A stretch of 64,000 nt of DNA from positions 1 through 64,000 of the forward strand of contig JAEEPS010000007.1 of assembly GCA_016284875.1 (NCBI GenBank), given 5' to 3'. This DNA comes from Salinivirgaceae bacterium. GTDB taxonomy: Bacteria > Bacteroidota > Bacteroidia > Bacteroidales > SZUA-534. How positions within the stretch are numbered: position 1 is the stretch's first letter; each line of letters begins with the position of its first letter. Shown in pieces: positions 53,993-62,563 of the stretch. The translations under genes and the position numbers were made by a program. The notes below the pieces were generated by a model. That model ran no database searches, was not told the origin of the DNA, and worked only from the letters and a program-made list of their open reading frames with translations.

Positions 53993-55099
53993 TCACTCCC
54001 CAGCAAGCCGCTCATACTGCTCTCGCAACTTCGGCTCAATCACCGCTTGCGTGTAGTTCGATTTTATGCGCTCGTAGACAAATTGGCTCAATTGGCTGTA
54101 ACTGCCGTCGGCCAGGATTTCAAGAACGCGGTCGGCATAGTTTTGTGCTGATAGTTCGTTGATAATCAGGCGGTCGTTGCCGATAACGGTGCGGCTGAAT
54201 CCCTGCGGACTCGAAACGGGCACCACACCGCAACTCATTGATTCGGTAATGGAATTCGATTGCCCCTCACGCGCAAGCGTCGACGGATAAATCAGAAAAT
54301 GCTTGTCGAGCAGAATGTTACGAATGCCAATACGAGCGTAGCCCGAAATGAACGTGTAGGTGCCAGGCTTGAGCGTCTGTTCCATTTGGCGAATCACCTC
54401 GCTCACGTAGCCGTGCTGTCCTTTTCCAATGATTGTCAGCGAGATATCCGTTTTTTTCTGCAAAATGGCTGCGGCCTCGACAATCAGTTTCACGTTCTTT
54501 TGCGGCTCAATGCGGCCGAAATATATCAGATTAACCACGTTTTCAGGCTTTTGCGGCAATGCTGACGGCAGATAACTTGCCTCAACGTAATTCGGGTAGT
54601 AGAAGATTGGCGTGTCAGAAATCGACTTCAAAAGCGGCTCATTCTCAACGCCTTGCGAGAAAATCACCCTCGCCTTGCGGACAATTCGCGCAAAGCATAA
54701 CCGATAAATGGCCGAGCCACTTTTGTGATACGCTTCGGCACCGCCGCCGCGCATTTCGTATATAATCTTGTAACCCAACAAGTTGGCGGCTTCAACCAAA
54801 ATGTATTCAAAAAAGATTGTCGGGCCGTAAAACCCCGAAATGTGTACTATCGCTTTGCGCGAGCCGAACAAAAGCAAGCCCAGAAACGCGCCAACCCCGA
54901 TTGCGGCACGGAACGGATAGGTTATCAGTTTTACAAATTGCGAAGCCGTGAGTTTGCACCGCAACTTTCTGACAATCCGCACCTTAAAGCCAAATTGGCG
55001 CAGCATATCGACGGTGCGTTTGTTGCCCACCTCGCCGCCGCCGTAGTAGGGCTCAACGCCATTCGGCAGCGACCCGAAAAAGTAAACCGTCAGTGCCAT
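53993..55099 (-). CDS. GT4-family glycosyltransferase
   Basis: About 368 residues starting MALTVYFFGSLPNGVEPYYG at 55099. A 90-codon in-frame extension upstream overlaps the epimerase gene and reads as non-protein, so it was rejected. GT-B features: GGGEVGNKRTVDMLRQFGF, the C-terminal NLIYFGRIEPQKNVKLIVEA and LTIIGKGQHGYVSEVI, and the donor site YPSTLAREGQSNSITESMSC. It probably adds a sugar in O-unit assembly. It lies 10 bp after the epimerase gene. Confidence 0.9.
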   Translation of the reverse strand: MALTVYFFGSLPNGVEPYYGGGEVGNKRTVDMLRQFGFKVRIVRKLRCKLTASQFVKLITYPFRAAIGVGAFLGLLLFGSRKAIVHISGFYGPTIFFEYILVEAANLLGYKIIYEMRGGGAEAYHKSGSAIYRLCFARIVRKARVIFSQGVENEPLLKSISDTPIFYYPNYVEASYLPSALPQKPENVVNLIYFGRIEPQKNVKLIVEAAAILQKKTDISLTIIGKGQHGYVSEVIRQMEQTLKPGTYTFISGYARIGIRNILLDKHFLIYPSTLAREGQSNSITESMSCGVVPVSSPQGFSRTVIGNDRLIINELSAQNYADRVLEILADGSYSQLSQFVYERIKSNYTQAVIEPKLREQYERLAGE

Positions 55100-55109
55100 A
55101 GTTCCGAAG

Positions 55110-56135
55110 TTAAACCGTTTGGCTGTTGTACCATTTGAACCACTCGACAAAGTGCTTAACGCCTTCTGCCACAGACGTTTTCGGGCGGAACCCAAAGTCG
55201 CGCTCAAAGGCCGACGAATCGGCAAAAGTCTGATAAAGGTCGCCGGGCTGCATTGGCAGCATCTGCTTTTCGGCCTTGCGCCCAAGCGCGTCCTCGAGCA
55301 ACGCAATGAAATCGGACAGCCGCACGGGCGACGAGCAGCCGACGTTGTAAACCTTGTGTCGGCGACCATCGGCTTGTGGCTCAGGCAGTTTGGTGAGCAC
55401 CAGCATCAGGCTGTCGATAATGTCATCGATATAAGTGAAGTCGCGCAAAAGGTCGCCGCCGTTGAAAACGCGGATTGGCTCACCGCTGCTGATTGCGCGT
55501 GCAAAGAGCATTGGGGCCATATCGGCGCGGCCCCACGGGCCGTAGACCGTGAAAAAACGCAGCCCTGTGGCGGGTATGCCGTAGAGCGACGAGTAGCAAC
55601 TTGCCATCAGTTCGTTGGCGCGCTTGGTGGCGGCGTACAGGTTGACGGGGTTGTCGGTGCGGTCGGTTTCTGCAAAGGGCACCTTTGTGTTGCTGCCGTA
55701 AACGCTGCTCGACGACGCGTAAATCAAATGCTTGATTTGGCTGTGGCGGCAACATTCAAGAACGTTGGTAAAACCAACTATATTACTGTCAATGAACGAG
55801 AAAGGCTCGTCAATTGAGAATCGCATTCCAGCCTGCGCGGCCAGATTAACAACCACATCAAACCGCCCACGCTCAAAAACTTGCGGCAGCCGCTCGCGGT
55901 CATCAATATTCAGTTTTATAAATTCAAATTGCTGATATACAGTGCTTTTAACGGGTTGTCCGCCATCGATTATGCTGACATCGATACCTAACTCGGGCAA
56001 ACGCGCATTCTTAAGATTGACAGTGTAATAACTGTTCAGATTGTCGATACCCGTAACCGTGTGCCCAGCCTCGAGCAAGCGGCGGGCAAGGTGAAACCCG
56101 ATAAATCCAGCGGCGCCTGTTACGAGTACGTTCAT
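55110..56135 (-). CDS. UDP-glucuronate 4-epimerase-like SDR
   Basis: 341 residues from the ATG at 56135, which shares one base with the ugd stop (TGATG). VLVTGAAGFIGFHLARRLLE, then HTVTGIDNLNSYYTVNLKNA, QAGMRFSIDEPFSFIDSNI, SSVYGSNTKVPFAETDRTDN and FFTVYGPWGRADMAPMLFAR are hallmarks of the GAE/LspL/Cap1J group, which converts UDP-GlcA to UDP-GalA. The ugd gene immediately upstream supplies UDP-GlcA, which fits. Confidence 0.92.
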   Translation of the reverse strand: MNVLVTGAAGFIGFHLARRLLEAGHTVTGIDNLNSYYTVNLKNARLPELGIDVSIIDGGQPVKSTVYQQFEFIKLNIDDRERLPQVFERGRFDVVVNLAAQAGMRFSIDEPFSFIDSNIVGFTNVLECCRHSQIKHLIYASSSSVYGSNTKVPFAETDRTDNPVNLYAATKRANELMASCYSSLYGIPATGLRFFTVYGPWGRADMAPMLFARAISSGEPIRVFNGGDLLRDFTYIDDIIDSLMLVLTKLPEPQADGRRHKVYNVGCSSPVRLSDFIALLEDALGRKAEKQMLPMQPGDLYQTFADSSAFERDFGFRPKTSVAEGVKHFVEWFKWYNSQTV

Positions 56136-57445
56136 CAGCCTATCTTGCAATATTCAAATCCCGACTCGGCAAGTTCGGCGGCATCGTAAATGTTGCGGCC
56201 GTCAATCACCAGTTTGTTGTGCATTGAGCGCGCCAGCACTTCCCAACTCGGCATTCGGAACGTCTTCCACTCGGTCACCAGAATGAGCGCGTCGGCATCG
56301 ACGGTGGCGTCATACATATCCTTGCCGTAGCGCACCTTGTCGCCCACGCGGCGGCGGCACTCGTCCATCGCCACAGGGTCGAAAACCTTGACGGTGCAGC
56401 CAGCCTCAACCAGTTTGTTGATAAGCACCAAGGCGGGTGCCTCGCGCATATCGTCGGTTTCGGGTTTGAAGGCTAATCCCCACAGTGCCACGGTTTTACC
56501 TTTCAGATTTCCATCGAATCGCTTGTTGAGTTTATCGAAAAGAATGGCTTTCTGCCGCTCGTTCACTTCCTCAACAGCCTTGAGCACGCGCATTTGGTAG
56601 CCGTTCTGTTCGGCGGTCTTTATCAATGCTTTAACGTCTTTCGGAAAGCAACTGCCGCCGTAGCCGCAGCCAGGGTAAAGGAATTTGCGGCCGATACGGG
56701 TGTCGCTGCCAATGCCCTTGCGCACCATATTCACATCGGCGCCAACAAGTTCGCACAGGTTGGCAATGTCGTTCATAAACGATATGCGGGTGGCCAGCAT
56801 CGAGTTGGCCGCGTATTTTATCATTTCGGCCGACGGAATGTCGGTGAAAATCATTCGTTCGCTGTTGAGCATAAACGGCTTGTAGAGCCTCGCCATAATC
56901 TTCTGCGCGCGCGGGCTGTCGGTACCCACCACCACGCGGTCGGGGCCCATAAAGTCCTTGATTGCAGCGCCTTCCTTCAAAAATTCAGGGTTCGAAGCCA
57001 CATCGAAATCGACCTGAACACCGCGTTTGTCCAGTTCCTGCTGAATGGCCGTTTTCACCTTCTGCGCCGTGCCCACAGGCACTGTCGATTTGGTTACCAG
57101 AATGGTGTATTTGCTGATATTCTGCCCGAAGGTGCGAGCCACTGCCAGAACATATTGCAGGTCGGCGCTACCGTCCTCGTCGGGCGGGGTGCCCACGGCC
57201 GAAAACACCACCTCAACATTGTCGAGACAGGTGCGAAGGTCGGTTGTGAAATGCAGACGGCCAGCCGCCACGTTGCGCAGCAGCATCTCGTCGAGACCAG
57301 GCTCGTAGATTGGAATCTCGCCTTGCTTCAGCCGCTCAATTTTCGCGCTATCGATATCGACACAAGTTACATCGATACCCATCTCGGCAAAGCAAACGCC
57401 TGACACCAGCCCGACGTATCCTGTTCCTACAATCGCTATGTTCAT
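56135..57445 (-). CDS. ugd: UDP-glucose 6-dehydrogenase
   Basis: 436 residues. NIAIVGTGYVGLVSGVCFAE is the NAD-binding start. SVPVGTAQKVKTAIQQ-type and NPEFLKEGAAIKDFMGPDRV blocks follow, and the catalytic Cys is in YPGCGYGGSCFPKDVKALI. FKPETDDMREAPALVLINKL is the C-terminal UDP-binding region. This is the UDP-glucose branch. It oxidises UDP-glucose to UDP-glucuronate, the substrate of the 4-epimerase it overlaps by one base. Confidence 0.96.
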   Translation of the reverse strand: MNIAIVGTGYVGLVSGVCFAEMGIDVTCVDIDSAKIERLKQGEIPIYEPGLDEMLLRNVAAGRLHFTTDLRTCLDNVEVVFSAVGTPPDEDGSADLQYVLAVARTFGQNISKYTILVTKSTVPVGTAQKVKTAIQQELDKRGVQVDFDVASNPEFLKEGAAIKDFMGPDRVVVGTDSPRAQKIMARLYKPFMLNSERMIFTDIPSAEMIKYAANSMLATRISFMNDIANLCELVGADVNMVRKGIGSDTRIGRKFLYPGCGYGGSCFPKDVKALIKTAEQNGYQMRVLKAVEEVNERQKAILFDKLNKRFDGNLKGKTVALWGLAFKPETDDMREAPALVLINKLVEAGCTVKVFDPVAMDECRRRVGDKVRYGKDMYDATVDADALILVTEWKTFRMPSWEVLARSMHNKLVIDGRNIYDAAELAESGFEYCKIG

Positions 57446-57492
57446 ATCTTGTCTGTTTAATTTGTTTTGTATCAGTTCTTTTTGTTAAAAAG

Positions 57493-57583
57493 GTTTAGCG
57501 CTTCGCTGTTGAGAAAGTTTAGTGCTTCGCTGTTGAGTTTCCTCATTTCTAAACCATCTCATCTTTCTCAACCTTCTAAACCC
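57493..57583. repeat. 24-bp tandem repeat and 9-bp-phased inverted arm
   Basis: Two 24-bp units (57493-57516, 57517-57540) share GCTTCGCTGTTGAG and a GTTTAG start. They face four 9-mers on the minus strand (GTTTAGAAG, GTTGAGAAA, GATGAGATG, GTTTAGAAA; 57581-57546). The arms are imperfect inverted copies of GTTTAG/GTTGAG words. The block fills the ugd-fcl gap and ends 1 bp before the fcl stop codon. Confidence 0.65.
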
Positions 57584-57584
57584 T

Positions 57585-58526
57585 TCATCGCTCTGCCCTC
57601 ATCGGGTTGTTCAGAAAATCGTCGTACGAAAGGCGGATTCCGTCTTCGAGTTCGGTTTTGTAGCGCCAGCCCAACTTCTCGGCTTTCGACACATCGAGCA
57701 GTTTGCGCGGTGTGCCGTTGGGGCGTGTGGTGTCCCATTTTATCTCGCCTTTATAGCCCACTACTTTCGCCACAAGTTCGGTCAATTGTTTTATTGTCAA
57801 CTCTTTGCCCGTTCCCGCATTGACGGTTTCGTTGCCGCTGTAGTTGTTCATCAGGAAGACGCACAAGTTGGCAAGGTCGTCAACATAAAGGAACTCGCGC
57901 AGCGGACTGCCGTCGCCCCAGCAGGTTACCGACGCCGCACCCGACACTTTTGCCTCGTGGAAGCGCCTAATCAGCGCGGGCAGCACGTGGCTGTGCTCGG
58001 GGTGGTAGTTGTCGTTGGGGCCGTAAAGATTGGTCGGCATCACGCTGATATAGTCGGTGCCGTATTGGCGGTTCAGGAACTCGCAGTATTTCAGGCCTGA
58101 AATCTTCGCCAAAGCGTAGGCTTCGTTGGTTTTCTCAAGTTCCGACGTCAGCAGGCACGATTCCTTCATCGGCTGCGGCGCCATTCGCGGATAAATGCAC
58201 GACGAACCCAGAAACTCAAGTTTCTTGCAACCGTTCTGCCAGGCAGCGTGTATCACGTTCATTTCCAGTATCATATTCTGATACATAAAGTCGGCCAACG
58301 CACTTTGGTTGGCCACAATGCCGCCCACTTTCGCCGCCGCCAGAAAAACATATTCGGGTTTCTCGGCCGCAAAAAACGCCTCAACATCCGCCTGACGGCA
58401 AAGGTCGAGTTCCTTATGAGTGCGGGTGATTATATTGGTGTAGCCCTGCCGCTGCAACTCGCGCACAATGGCCGAACCCACCATTCCGCGGTGGCCTGCT
58501 ACGTAGATTTTTGATTCTTTTTCCAT
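57585..58526 (-). CDS. fcl: GDP-L-fucose synthase
   Basis: 313 residues. GDP-4-keto-6-deoxymannose is epimerised at C3 and C5 and reduced to GDP-L-fucose. KIYVAGHRGMVGSAIVRELQ binds NADPH. KLEFLGSSCIYPRMAPQPMK and AYALAKISGLKYCEFLNRQY carry the Ser-Tyr-Lys triad. SVMPTNLYGPNDNYHPEHSH is the family signature. Normally next to gmd; here the 505-bp GxxExxY element separates them. Confidence 0.96.
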   Translation of the reverse strand: MEKESKIYVAGHRGMVGSAIVRELQRQGYTNIITRTHKELDLCRQADVEAFFAAEKPEYVFLAAAKVGGIVANQSALADFMYQNMILEMNVIHAAWQNGCKKLEFLGSSCIYPRMAPQPMKESCLLTSELEKTNEAYALAKISGLKYCEFLNRQYGTDYISVMPTNLYGPNDNYHPEHSHVLPALIRRFHEAKVSGAASVTCWGDGSPLREFLYVDDLANLCVFLMNNYSGNETVNAGTGKELTIKQLTELVAKVVGYKGEIKWDTTRPNGTPRKLLDVSKAEKLGWRYKTELEDGIRLSYDDFLNNPMRAER

Positions 58527-58545
58527 ATTTTGATTTTTTTTGTTT

Positions 58546-59050
58546 CTAACCGATTTTACCCGATTTAATCCGAAATAATTCTAGTACAACCATTTAGGAA
58601 CATCACCTTTATATTGAAAATTCCGTACTTTTTCAAATCCTATTCCTATAACAAGTTCGTCAACATTAAAATTAATCAGATAGCCTAATGGTTTATTTGC
58701 CAAATGAAGATAATTGCTCAATTGCTTGTAATGGGTAGTTTCAAAGGTGGTAATCGATTTTAATTCAAGGATTAAAATGTCTTTTACCAAAACATCTATA
58801 CGAAAACCCAAGCCTAAATCTTCGCCACAGTATGTGACATTTATTGGAACTTCACTTTCTGCCTTTATGTTTTGCTTTTTCAATTCAATCAATAAAGCCT
58901 TTTTATATACCGATTCCAAAAGCCCAGGTCCTAATTTAGAATGTACTTTCATAGCGCACCCTATCACTTTATATGCCAGGGTATCTTTTTTACTATTGGT
59001 ATATTCTTCCAACAATTCCATATCGGATAAAATCGGATTGAATCGGTTAG
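58546..59050. mobile_element. GxxExxY gene cassette bounded by 10-bp-phased inverted repeats
   Basis: Left arm 58546-58575 is three 10-mers (CTAACCGATT, TTACCCGATT, TAATCCGAAA). The right arm 59021-59050, read on the minus strand, is CTAACCGATT, CAATCCGATT, TTATCCGATA. The arms match at 25 of 30 positions and the outer unit is identical. Inside is only the GxxExxY gene: its stop is 5 bp from the left arm and its ATG abuts the right arm. The unit sits between the gmd stop (7 bp) and the fcl start (20 bp). There is no transposase and no clear target duplication. The mobile nature is inferred. Confidence 0.65.
58581..59021 (-). CDS. GxxExxY-family protein
   Basis: 146 residues. The naming motif is in KLGPGLLESVYKKALLIELK. 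Other family blocks: VIGCAMKVHSKLG, LGLGFRIDVLVKDILILELK with acidic and lysine residues like a PD-(D/E)xK nuclease core, THYKQLSNYLHLANKPLGYL, and INFNVDELVIGIGFEKVRNF. No activity is established for the family. The gene has nothing to do with fucose synthesis by sequence, and it is enclosed by inverted phased repeats, so it is best seen as a passenger inserted between gmd and fcl. Confidence 0.88.
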   Translation of the reverse strand: MELLEEYTNSKKDTLAYKVIGCAMKVHSKLGPGLLESVYKKALLIELKKQNIKAESEVPINVTYCGEDLGLGFRIDVLVKDILILELKSITTFETTHYKQLSNYLHLANKPLGYLINFNVDELVIGIGFEKVRNFQYKGDVPKWLY

Positions 59051-59056
59051 ATTTTA

Positions 59057-60139
59057 TTATTCCATATTCGCCTTCAAATGAATCTTCTTCACAAACTTCA
59101 TATCGTGCTCAACCATAATCTTCACCAGGTCTTCGAAACTTGTCTTGCGCGGGTTCCAGCCGAGTTTTGTTTTGGCTTTGGTGGGGTCGCCAAGCAGTTG
59201 ATCAACTTCGGCGGGACGGAAATATTTCGGGTCCACCTCGACCAGAACCTTGCCCGTGGCAGTGTCAATGCCTTTTTCGTTCACACCCTCGCCTTCCCAG
59301 CGCAGATTGACGCCTAAAGTCTTGAACGCCAGCGTGCAGAAATCGCGGACGGTGTGATACTCGCCAGTGGCAATCACAAAATCGTCGGGCTTTTCCTGCT
59401 GCAGAATCAGCCACATACACTCAACGTAATCCTTGGCGTAGCCCCAGTCGCGCAGTGAGTTCAGGTTGCCCAGATAGAGTTTGTCCTGATAGCCCTGTAC
59501 AATGCGTGCGGCAGCCAGCGTTATCTTGCGGGTGACGAACGTCTCGCCACGGCGCTCGCTCTCGTGGTTGAACAGAATGCCGTTGCAGGCGTACATTCCG
59601 TACGACTCGCGGTAGTTCTTCGTAATCCAGAAACCGTACTGCTTTGCCACACCATACGGACTGCGCGGATAGAACGGCGTTGTCTCTTTCTGCGGCACTT
59701 CCTGCACCAAGCCAAAGAGTTCCGATGTTGACGCCTGATAGATTTTGCATTTCTTCTCAAGACCTAAAATTCTGACAGCCTCAAGCAGACGCAGCGTGCC
59801 GACAGCGTCGGCCTCGGCGGTATATTCGGGCACGTCGAACGACACCTTCACGTGGCTCTGTGCGGCCAGATTGTAGATTTCGTCGGGCTGCACAAGTTGG
59901 ATAATGCGGATAAGCGAACTCGAGTCAGTCATATCGCCATAATGCAGATTGATAAGACGTTTCTGCTTCATATCGCGCACCCACTCATCGAGATAAAGGT
60001 GCTCAATGCGGGCCGTGTTGAACGACGACGAACGGCGCAAAATGCCGTGAACCTCATAGTCTTTTTCCAAAAGAAACTCTGCCAGAAACGAGCCGTCTTG
60101 CCCCGTTATGCCTGTGATTAATGCTACTTTTTTGCTCAT
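59057..60139 (-). CDS. gmd: GDP-mannose 4,6-dehydratase
   Basis: 360 residues from the ATG at 60139 (a second ATG two codons upstream is possible). [20 protein letters not shown] and [20 protein letters not shown] are the NADP-binding signature. [20 protein letters not shown] and [20 protein letters not shown] carry the catalytic Thr/Glu/Tyr/Lys. It makes GDP-4-keto-6-deoxymannose for fcl. Length is typical. It is first in the gmd-(GxxExxY)-fcl-ugd direction and lies 121 bp past the terminator-separated ppiD. Confidence 0.97.
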   Translation of the reverse strand: MSKKVALITGITGQDGSFLAEFLLEKDYEVHGILRRSSSFNTARIEHLYLDEWVRDMKQKRLINLHYGDMTDSSSLIRIIQLVQPDEIYNLAAQSHVKVSFDVPEYTAEADAVGTLRLLEAVRILGLEKKCKIYQASTSELFGLVQEVPQKETTPFYPRSPYGVAKQYGFWITKNYRESYGMYACNGILFNHESERRGETFVTRKITLAAARIVQGYQDKLYLGNLNSLRDWGYAKDYVECMWLILQQEKPDDFVIATGEYHTVRDFCTLAFKTLGVNLRWEGEGVNEKGIDTATGKVLVEVDPKYFRPAEVDQLLGDPTKAKTKLGWNPRKTSFEDLVKIMVEHDMKFVKKIHLKANME

Positions 60140-60213
60140 AATCATACTGTTTTAATCGTTATATGAAAAATCCGACGGCTACTGAGCGGCGCGTCTGGAA
60201 ACGAATTTTAAAG

Positions 60214-60246
60214 AAACAAAAAAGGTTGGACAATGCCCAACCTTTT
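60214..60246 (-). terminator. Terminator of ppiD
   Basis: AAAAGGTTGG and CCAACCTTTT form a 10-bp stem with a 7-base loop. On the minus strand a TTTTTTG tract follows. It is 21 bp past the ppiD stop and insulates ppiD from gmd. Confidence 0.88.
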
Positions 60247-60266
60247 ATGGCGATTTTAATCATCTA

Positions 60267-62369
60267 CTAATAGAAGTTCGAACGGTTGTCCTCAATGTCG
60301 GCGGCAGCCTCGATTGCTGACAGAACCTGATAGCCAGCCTTCGACATATTGGTGCGCTGCAGCAACTCGCGCTCGCGGGCCAAATCAACGCTCTCGGCTT
60401 TCTCAACCTGCTTAACCTGAATCAAGTAAACAGCGTTGTTACCTTTAATCGGGCTGCTGATTTTCTGCTCGTCCAAAGTAACCATTGCGGCTTGCAGACT
60501 CGGCTCAACACCAACTGACGGAACTGAGTACGAAGAGTAAGAAACGTTCTTGGCCTCTTTAACCTGCTCACCAAGTTTGTCGGCAACAGCCTGCAGAGTT
60601 GAAGCGCCTTTGCTGTTATCGTTGAGTTTCGAAATCAGATAATCGGCTTTCTTCTCGATAAGAACGCGACGTGCAATGTCGTTGCGAACCTCGTCGAACG
60701 ATGCAACACCTTTCTTATGAATGCCTGATACTATTGCAATTACAAATTGATTGTCAAGTTCGAAGATTTCAGAAATCTCACCGAAACTTGCTTTGTAAGC
60801 CCAACGAATGACTTGGCGCGGATTTTCGAAATTAGCCAAGCGGCGGTCATTGCGTTTAACATTTGCGGTGCGGAGTGAAAGACCTTCCTTGTCAGCATTG
60901 CTGCGGAAAGCGTCCAGAGAACGGTAACTGCTGCCGAAACGGCTTGCGTTGCCGTAGATGGCATCAACAGTCTTGTTGCTAGCCGAAATTTCACGAGCCA
61001 ATATTGCCACCTGAACCTTCTGCGAAGGTGCGGTCTGGTTTTGAATCTCAACAACATGATAACCGAACTGAGTCTGCACGAGTACCAAATCGCCCTTCTT
61101 GCCAAAGAAGCAGGCATCGTTGAACTCTTTCACCATCTGGCCCTCGGTGAACCAACCAAGGTTTCCACCATCTTGTGCCGAACCGTCAGCCGAGAATTTC
61201 TCAGCCATTTCGGCAAACGATGCGCCCTTCTTGATGGCGTTCAGAATGCTGTCGGCTTTTGCCTTTGCATCCTCGTCAGACAGTGATGCCGACGGGCGGA
61301 TGAGAATGTGGCGGGCCTCAACAGAATCGGCAACTCTTGCGCTGCCAAGTTTGCGGGCAATCTTCACATAGTTGCCTTCCTCATACGGACCAACAACAGT
61401 GCCTTCGGCAGCGTCAAACAGTTCGGCAATCGGAGCCGAAAGGTCCTCTTTTGCAAGATACTTGCCGTTGAAAGGCTGCTCCGACTCAAGGTTTACAAAC
61501 TGCTCAAGAGCGTCTTTATCTTTGCTTGCAAACTCATTTTTAATCTTCTCAACACTTTCAATTGTGCTTTGGCGGTCTTCGTCTGAAGCCACAATCGGGA
61601 AAGTTACATAGTACAAATCGCGCGACTCATCCTGCTCAAAATCAGATTGATGAGCACTGTAATATTTCTTCAAATCGCTATCGGTAACCTTAACAACTGA
61701 ATCGGCAACCGAACTATAGCGCAACTGAATGTAGTCGAAATCATATTTGGTGTTCTTGTCGGCCGACTCTTTCTCTGCCTGAAGTTTTGTGGCATACATT
61801 CCCATGCCAACCAGCGACAGGAATTTCTGGTCTTTCTTGTTCTGAACCAGGCTCTTCTCAAACGAAGCCCACGATGCGGCTGCCTGACCTGACGGATCCA
61901 AATCTTTGTTTTTCAAGAACTGAATAACCAGATTGCGGTCGAACTGGCCAGTCTGGGCATCACGGAAGATTGGAATCTGCATAACCTGAGGATCAACAAA
62001 GTTGCCCTGAACCATGTCGTAAAGTTCATCGGCTGTCACATTGATACCTGCTTTTTCATATTCCTCATCAATAACATATTCGCGGACAAGTTGTTCCCAA
62101 GTCTGATCCTGAATCTGATCGTAAACGGCTGATTCCAGCGAATTCTGCTGAGTGTTCTGCTTGTAGATTTCGGTGTTCTCGTCAACTTTTGCCTGATAGT
62201 ACTGAATTGGAATGTCGGTTCCAGCAATTGTGCCGACGTTGTTTCTTGAACTACCGAAAGTTCCGTCGGCTTTGAAAAGGTCGCCAACGATGAATGCCAA
62301 TAAGGCCAATGCCACGATGATTGTCACTAGAGTGCCTGCGTGGTCACGTATTTTCTGTAATGTTGCCAT
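60267..62369 (-). CDS. ppiD: Membrane-anchored peptidylprolyl isomerase (PpiD/SurA-like)
   Basis: 700 residues. One N-terminal membrane helix (about 12-31, TLVTIIVALALLAFIVGDLF), a SurA_N-like chaperone region, and a parvulin domain (about 350-450) with ARHILIRPSASLSDEDAKAK, FSADGSAQDGGNLGWFTEGQ and FGYHVVEIQNQ. A second, degenerate parvulin-like stretch follows. PpiD assists folding of proteins leaving the Sec translocon, which here would include outer-membrane and type IX cargo. Single gene with its own promoter and terminator. Confidence 0.92.
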   Translation of the reverse strand: MATLQKIRDHAGTLVTIIVALALLAFIVGDLFKADGTFGSSRNNVGTIAGTDIPIQYYQAKVDENTEIYKQNTQQNSLESAVYDQIQDQTWEQLVREYVIDEEYEKAGINVTADELYDMVQGNFVDPQVMQIPIFRDAQTGQFDRNLVIQFLKNKDLDPSGQAAASWASFEKSLVQNKKDQKFLSLVGMGMYATKLQAEKESADKNTKYDFDYIQLRYSSVADSVVKVTDSDLKKYYSAHQSDFEQDESRDLYYVTFPIVASDEDRQSTIESVEKIKNEFASKDKDALEQFVNLESEQPFNGKYLAKEDLSAPIAELFDAAEGTVVGPYEEGNYVKIARKLGSARVADSVEARHILIRPSASLSDEDAKAKADSILNAIKKGASFAEMAEKFSADGSAQDGGNLGWFTEGQMVKEFNDACFFGKKGDLVLVQTQFGYHVVEIQNQTAPSQKVQVAILAREISASNKTVDAIYGNASRFGSSYRSLDAFRSNADKEGLSLRTANVKRNDRRLANFENPRQVIRWAYKASFGEISEIFELDNQFVIAIVSGIHKKGVASFDEVRNDIARRVLIEKKADYLISKLNDNSKGASTLQAVADKLGEQVKEAKNVSYSSYSVPSVGVEPSLQAAMVTLDEQKISSPIKGNNAVYLIQVKQVEKAESVDLARERELLQRTNMSKAGYQVLSAIEAAADIEDNRSNFY

Positions 62370-62404
62370 TGTTTATTTTTAATTATTTGTTTCAAAAATT
62401 TAGG

Positions 62405-62563
62405 CTACGAAGATAGTAATTTTTGTTTTCCGCATAGAAAAAAGGATTTTTTGTGATTTTGTTGGCCATATTGCTTATACACAACAATATACGCTTCTGG
62501 CTTTTTTGCCTTCATCCCTCCAGATTCGCCCATAGGGAGCGCCATGCGCGGAATCTTGCGCAT
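62405..62563 (-). CDS. Possible 52-codon ORF directly after the CorC-like gene
   Basis: The ATG (62563) follows the previous TAA with no gap. The frame reads MRKIPRMALPMGESGGM, a central PEAYIVVYKQYGQQN and a basic tail, and stops at 62405 within the ppiD promoter region. No family recognised, and composition alone does not prove coding. The stop-start junction is the only positive sign. Confidence 0.2.
   Translation of the reverse strand: MRKIPRMALPMGESGGMKAKKPEAYIVVYKQYGQQNHKKSFFLCGKQKLLSS
62408..62415 (-). promoter_or_regulatory. -7 promoter box of ppiD
   Basis: TATCTTCG on the minus strand, one base off TAnnTTTG. The -33 region is A+T-rich without a clear TTTG. The implied leader is about 32 nt. 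Confidence 0.35.

Noticed and set aside
55100..55369. 90-codon N-terminal extension of the GT4 gene at 53993-55099.
   Set aside because: It would overlap the epimerase gene for 260 bp and reads as Arg/Ser/Cys-rich shadow sequence; the real GT4 start MALTVYFFGS fits the family.
57493..57583. CRISPR array.
   Set aside because: Only two 24-bp units in direct tandem without spacers, no cas genes in the window.
58546..59050. Classical insertion sequence.
   Set aside because: No transposase frame, no DDE or serine/tyrosine recombinase motif and no clear target-site duplication. It is reported as a repeat-bounded cassette of unproven mobility.
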